From positions 62,001-126,000 of the forward strand of contig JALGYY010000043.1 of assembly GCA_025782575.1 (NCBI GenBank): 64,000 nt of DNA. The letters run 5' to 3'. Position numbers and translations under genes: made by a program. Positions within the stretch are counted from its first letter, which is position 1, and every line of letters starts with the position of its first letter. This document shows, one piece after another, positions 61,574 through 64,000 of the stretch. The stretch is from a bacterium (GTDB lineage Bacteria; Orphanbacterota; Orphanbacteria; Orphanbacterales; Orphanbacteraceae). Below the pieces are notes generated by a model, which was given only the letters and a program-made list of their open reading frames with translations, ran no database searches and had not been told where the DNA came from.

Positions 61574-62311
61574 ATGACCAAAGGGAGCAAGGGACTTACA
61601 GTATTCAGCGTGGCCGCACTTCTGGCGGTCTGGGCCGTTCCCGGTCTTGCCATTACGGAGAACTTTTCCTCCATCACGCCCGGAACCGTTGTATCGGGAG
61701 AAGCTCCCGGCGGTGGAACAATTGCCGGGAACACTTACTTTACTGACTTCACGATCGACGTTACCAATAACGGAACCGGTCCGCATTCGCTGGTCATCTT
61801 TGACTCCTCGAATCCGACAGGGGGCGACTGGGATCTCGGTTCGCCGAATAACGGTTGCGGCGGCCCCGGAGTGGGGCCCGGCGGAGCGCCCGGAGAACCG
61901 GGTGAGAACTGCACCGCCCTCGGCCACGTCCTTGTCATCAACGACAACATCGTTGACGTTTCCCCTGCGGACGGACTTGTGGATCAGCCCGATGACGAGG
62001 CGGCCGGCGGCCAGATGCGTATCGAATTCGCCAACCCTGTTCGCATCCTCAATCTGGCCTTCCTCGATTTGGACGATCAGGAAAACGTAAACATTACATT
62101 CTTCAATGGAAATGATCTTTGGGGAACACACTTTGTTCCCGGTCTTGGAGACAACTCCTATCGGGACGAGGATCTATCCAAGTTCGGCGTGATTACACGA
62201 ATCATTCTCGATTTCTCCAGCAGCGGCTCCCTGGTCTACATGGGCTACGACCATGCTCAGACATCGACAGAGAGCACGACATGGGGAGATGTTAAGAGCC
62301 AGTTCCGGTAG
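61574..62311 (+). CDS. Exported protein of a tandem paralogous pair (second copy)
   Basis: A 245-residue exported protein with a signal peptide at residues 1-26 (VFSVAALLAVWAVPGLA). It shares with the first copy GGGTIAGNTYF, VIFDSSNPTGGDWDLGSPN, GGPGVGPGG, PADGLVDQPDDEA and the C-terminal TSTESTTWGDVKSQF. Two extra Cys (in NNGCGG and GENCTA) may form a disulfide. GGGAG lies 8 nt before the ATG. A GGATTGACAT string at 61391-61400 matches the -35 region of the first copy, but no good -10 follows. It is followed by a clear terminator. Function unknown; probably extracellular, possibly calcium-binding. Confidence 0.72.
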   Translation: MTKGSKGLTVFSVAALLAVWAVPGLAITENFSSITPGTVVSGEAPGGGTIAGNTYFTDFTIDVTNNGTGPHSLVIFDSSNPTGGDWDLGSPNNGCGGPGVGPGGAPGEPGENCTALGHVLVINDNIVDVSPADGLVDQPDDEAAGGQMRIEFANPVRILNLAFLDLDDQENVNITFFNGNDLWGTHFVPGLGDNSYRDEDLSKFGVITRIILDFSSSGSLVYMGYDHAQTSTESTTWGDVKSQFR

Positions 62312-62331
62312 GACTACAGATAGCGATCAAC

Positions 62332-62366
62332 AGGCGGGGAGTCGCAGGTCGGCTTCCCGCCTTTTT
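62332..62366 (+). terminator. Intrinsic terminator after the second paralogue
   Basis: AGGCGGG (62332-62338) pairs with CCCGCCT (62356-62362), followed by TTTTT. It lies 20 nt after the stop codon and close to the convergent O-antigen ligase gene end. Confidence 0.8.
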
Positions 62367-62370
62367 GTTG

Positions 62371-63549
62371 TCAGACCGGGTCGTCGGCGCAGGCAGCGGC
62401 CGCAAGCCCCATCAAACTCCAGAAGAGAGTGATTACCTCGACGTCGCCGAGATTCCATTCGAACAATCCGTTAACAATGAAGCCGAGCGAAATCGCCATG
62501 CCGGCCAGAGGGAGCTGTGCCCCGAGGCCTCCGGACGATCGACTTCTTCGGAACGCACGAACGAGCCAGCGAAGCAATCTGCCGAACAGGAAAACCCATG
62601 CGACGAAACCGATCAGCCCCATTGCCGCGAGAAGCTGGATGGGTACGCTATGCAGGTGAGCCGCTTTTTCCGTCGACCGTGAATCCCTGTACTCCAGATA
62701 GACATCTCTCATTCCGGCAAGGCCCGTACCTGTCATCGGATGGTCCCGGAATATCCTGATCCCCGCCTCCCACATGAAAAGTCGTTCTGCGTTTCGAGGG
62801 TGGCCCGGATCGATCGCCGACAGAGCGGTCTCCCTGACAGGTCCCGGGAACAGGATGAGAAGTCCGGCAAGAAGGACGGGCACGAGCACCAGGCGCTTCA
62901 ATAGAAACGCGGCAAGCAAAAGGAGGCCGGCGAGCAGTCCGATCCACGCACCACGTGTGTCAGTCAAGACAAGGGCGGTAATAACAACGGGCAGAACAAT
63001 TGTCGCTCCCAGACGGAGCCGGCGATCCCCTTTCGTGAGGGCGATCGTAAATGCGAGAAGCGCGATCATGAGAAGAAGTCCGGCGGTGGTCATATAGAAA
63101 CCGACAAATCCCCCGAGACGACGACCGGGTTCGTCGATGAATTTCAAGATACCGAAAACGGATGTAGCCGTTCCGCCGACGAACAGAGCGATCACGGCAT
63201 GCCGTACCATGCGGCCTGTCCTGACGAGCGCCGGGATTGCGAAGAAGAGAAATGGCACGAGGAATTTGGAAAGCTTGCCGAAACTTCCGGCGCTGTCCCG
63301 GGCGAATGACGCGGAAAGGACGGCCGCGATGATCCAGAATGCAGCCGGCAGCAGCATCGGTCGCAATGGGGCGACCCGGGAGCGGACCTCTCTCCACCGA
63401 TCGGGAGTCAAGATGAAAACCGCCAAGCCGAGAACCAGCGCGATACCTCCCGCAATCTCCGAGTATGCGACGGAGACCGGCATAAGGGCAAAAAACAGGA
63501 CGAGGGTGACAGTCGAACCTTGCTGCAGAAAGCGGGCTACAGCTGTCAT
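62371..63549 (-). CDS. O-antigen ligase/Wzy-type polymerase-like membrane protein
   Basis: A 392-residue polytopic membrane protein with about eleven helices. The large periplasmic loop near the C terminus has AERLFMWEAGIRIFRDHPMTGTGLAGMRDVY and later AAHLHSVPIQLLAAMGLIG, the Wzy_C/O-antigen ligase pattern with a conserved His. It would join or polymerise surface polysaccharide on lipid carriers. I chose the ATG at 63549 (GGTGG 5 nt upstream); an ATG at 63564 is possible, and the open frame beyond runs into the upstream sulfatase gene. Confidence 0.82.
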   Translation of the reverse strand: MTAVARFLQQGSTVTLVLFFALMPVSVAYSEIAGGIALVLGLAVFILTPDRWREVRSRVAPLRPMLLPAAFWIIAAVLSASFARDSAGSFGKLSKFLVPFLFFAIPALVRTGRMVRHAVIALFVGGTATSVFGILKFIDEPGRRLGGFVGFYMTTAGLLLMIALLAFTIALTKGDRRLRLGATIVLPVVITALVLTDTRGAWIGLLAGLLLLAAFLLKRLVLVPVLLAGLLILFPGPVRETALSAIDPGHPRNAERLFMWEAGIRIFRDHPMTGTGLAGMRDVYLEYRDSRSTEKAAHLHSVPIQLLAAMGLIGFVAWVFLFGRLLRWLVRAFRRSRSSGGLGAQLPLAGMAISLGFIVNGLFEWNLGDVEVITLFWSLMGLAAAACADDPV

Positions 63550-63592
63550 GTGAACCACCGGCATGCAGTCCGGTTGATGAACGGGCCGCTGA

Positions 63593-64000
63593 TCAATCGA
63601 GGTACCCGAAAGTACGGAGCGCTTCTCTTGTCCTGTCATCCAGTTTGACATCATCCGCAGCCTGCCCGGCATCAATCGCGATTTCCCGGTCGAGGCCCTG
63701 TTCGAGAAGGACCAGGAATTTCTTGAGGGAGTCGGCTACCTCCGGCAAAGAGTCGATGATGTTGATCTGTTCGAGAGGATCGCTCCGATAATCGAACAAC
63801 TCCCAACGATCGGCCGGGAGATTGCGAACGAGATGATACCTGTCGCCGACTACGGATCGCCGTCCTCCGTAGACTTCCGTCTCGCTGAACACATATCGCT
63901 GTGTCCGGCCGGCCTCACCGGTAACAAAAGGCATGAGCGATCGGCCGCTGACCGGACCGGGTGGCTCGAGGCCTGTCAGGTCGAGAAGGGTAGGCAACAC
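63593..64000 (-). CDS. Sulfatase-family protein, C-terminal part, cut by right edge
   Basis: The frame is open to the right edge, so only the last 135 residues are visible. They match the end of arylsulfatases: VLPTLLDLTGLEPPGPVSGRSLMPF, then YHLVRNLPADRWELFDYRSDPLEQINI, the usual 'LYD...DPxExxN' motif. The N-terminal part with the formylglycine Cys/Ser and metal ligands is outside. Its stop lies 43 nt before the O-antigen ligase start, so the two may be cotranscribed. It could be a sulfatase or an alkaline-phosphatase-superfamily phosphodiesterase. Confidence 0.8.
   Translation of the reverse strand: MLPTLLDLTGLEPPGPVSGRSLMPFVTGEAGRTQRYVFSETEVYGGRRSVVGDRYHLVRNLPADRWELFDYRSDPLEQINIIDSLPEVADSLKKFLVLLEQGLDREIAIDAGQAADDVKLDDRTREALRTFGYLD

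Overview
The window is a GC-rich stretch of bacterial chromosome with densely packed genes, most of them on the minus strand. Three traits suggest a poorly cultivated lineage of the FCB group, such as Eisenbacteria, Krumholzibacteriota or Latescibacterota: two large exported proteins end in an RPNPFNP-type FlgD-Ig/type-IX-like tail, phenylalanyl-tRNA synthetase is the archaeal/eukaryotic type, and there is a very large kinase-sigma54 activator fusion. This placement is inference; there is no rRNA gene in the window.

Layout. 1-3,770: the N-terminal part of an HNH-family protein cut by the left edge, a TetR regulator with a short-chain dehydrogenase, and a LmbE/PIG-L deacetylase. 3,791-9,527: a membrane spermidine-synthase-like/TPR protein, an EIIA-like protein with rRNA methyltransferase RlmE, prepilin peptidase and a family-4 uracil-DNA glycosylase. 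9,642-17,048: the most unusual locus. A 1,714-residue Ser/Thr kinase-ATPase-TPR-GAF-sigma54 activator-Fis protein is followed by an intergenic region with three TCGTAC-N4-GTACGA palindromes and a near-consensus sigma54 promoter. That promoter faces an operon of a 79-residue exported Gly/Ser-rich peptide, a degenerate sigma54-activator AAA+ protein without nucleotide-binding or GAFTGA motifs, and a protein of unknown function. 17,147-22,459: thioredoxin, PAP2 phosphatase, ArnT-like glycosyltransferase and RecD2. 22,566-28,235: a repeat-rich surface protein, a TPR lipoprotein and a porin-like protein.

28,298-33,226 is the conserved ffh-rpsP-khpA-rimM-trmD-rplS-rnhB-yraN operon. 33,499-35,301 holds a perfect 30-bp inverted repeat, a second HNH-family gene and decayed sequence. 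35,302-42,537 holds a LysM-like exported protein and the tgt-yajC-fmt-rsmB-PASTA-rpe cluster. 42,629-44,422 is an exported metalloprotease-like protein. 44,563-50,599 holds queA, ruvBAC, yebC and an EF-G-like GTPase. 50,668-54,448 holds a membrane glycosyltransferase, a methyltransferase and a HEAT-like protein. 54,721-60,334 is a plus-strand operon of EIIA, zinc ribbon, archaeal-type pheST and an aminotransferase. 60,575-62,311 holds two tandem paralogous exported proteins. The window ends with an O-antigen ligase-like protein and the C-terminal part of a sulfatase.

Promoters visible by eye include classical sigma70 boxes (for example for trxA and the first tandem paralogue) and several cases where the -10 box lies 6-8 nt from the start codon with no ribosome binding site, which suggests leaderless mRNAs.
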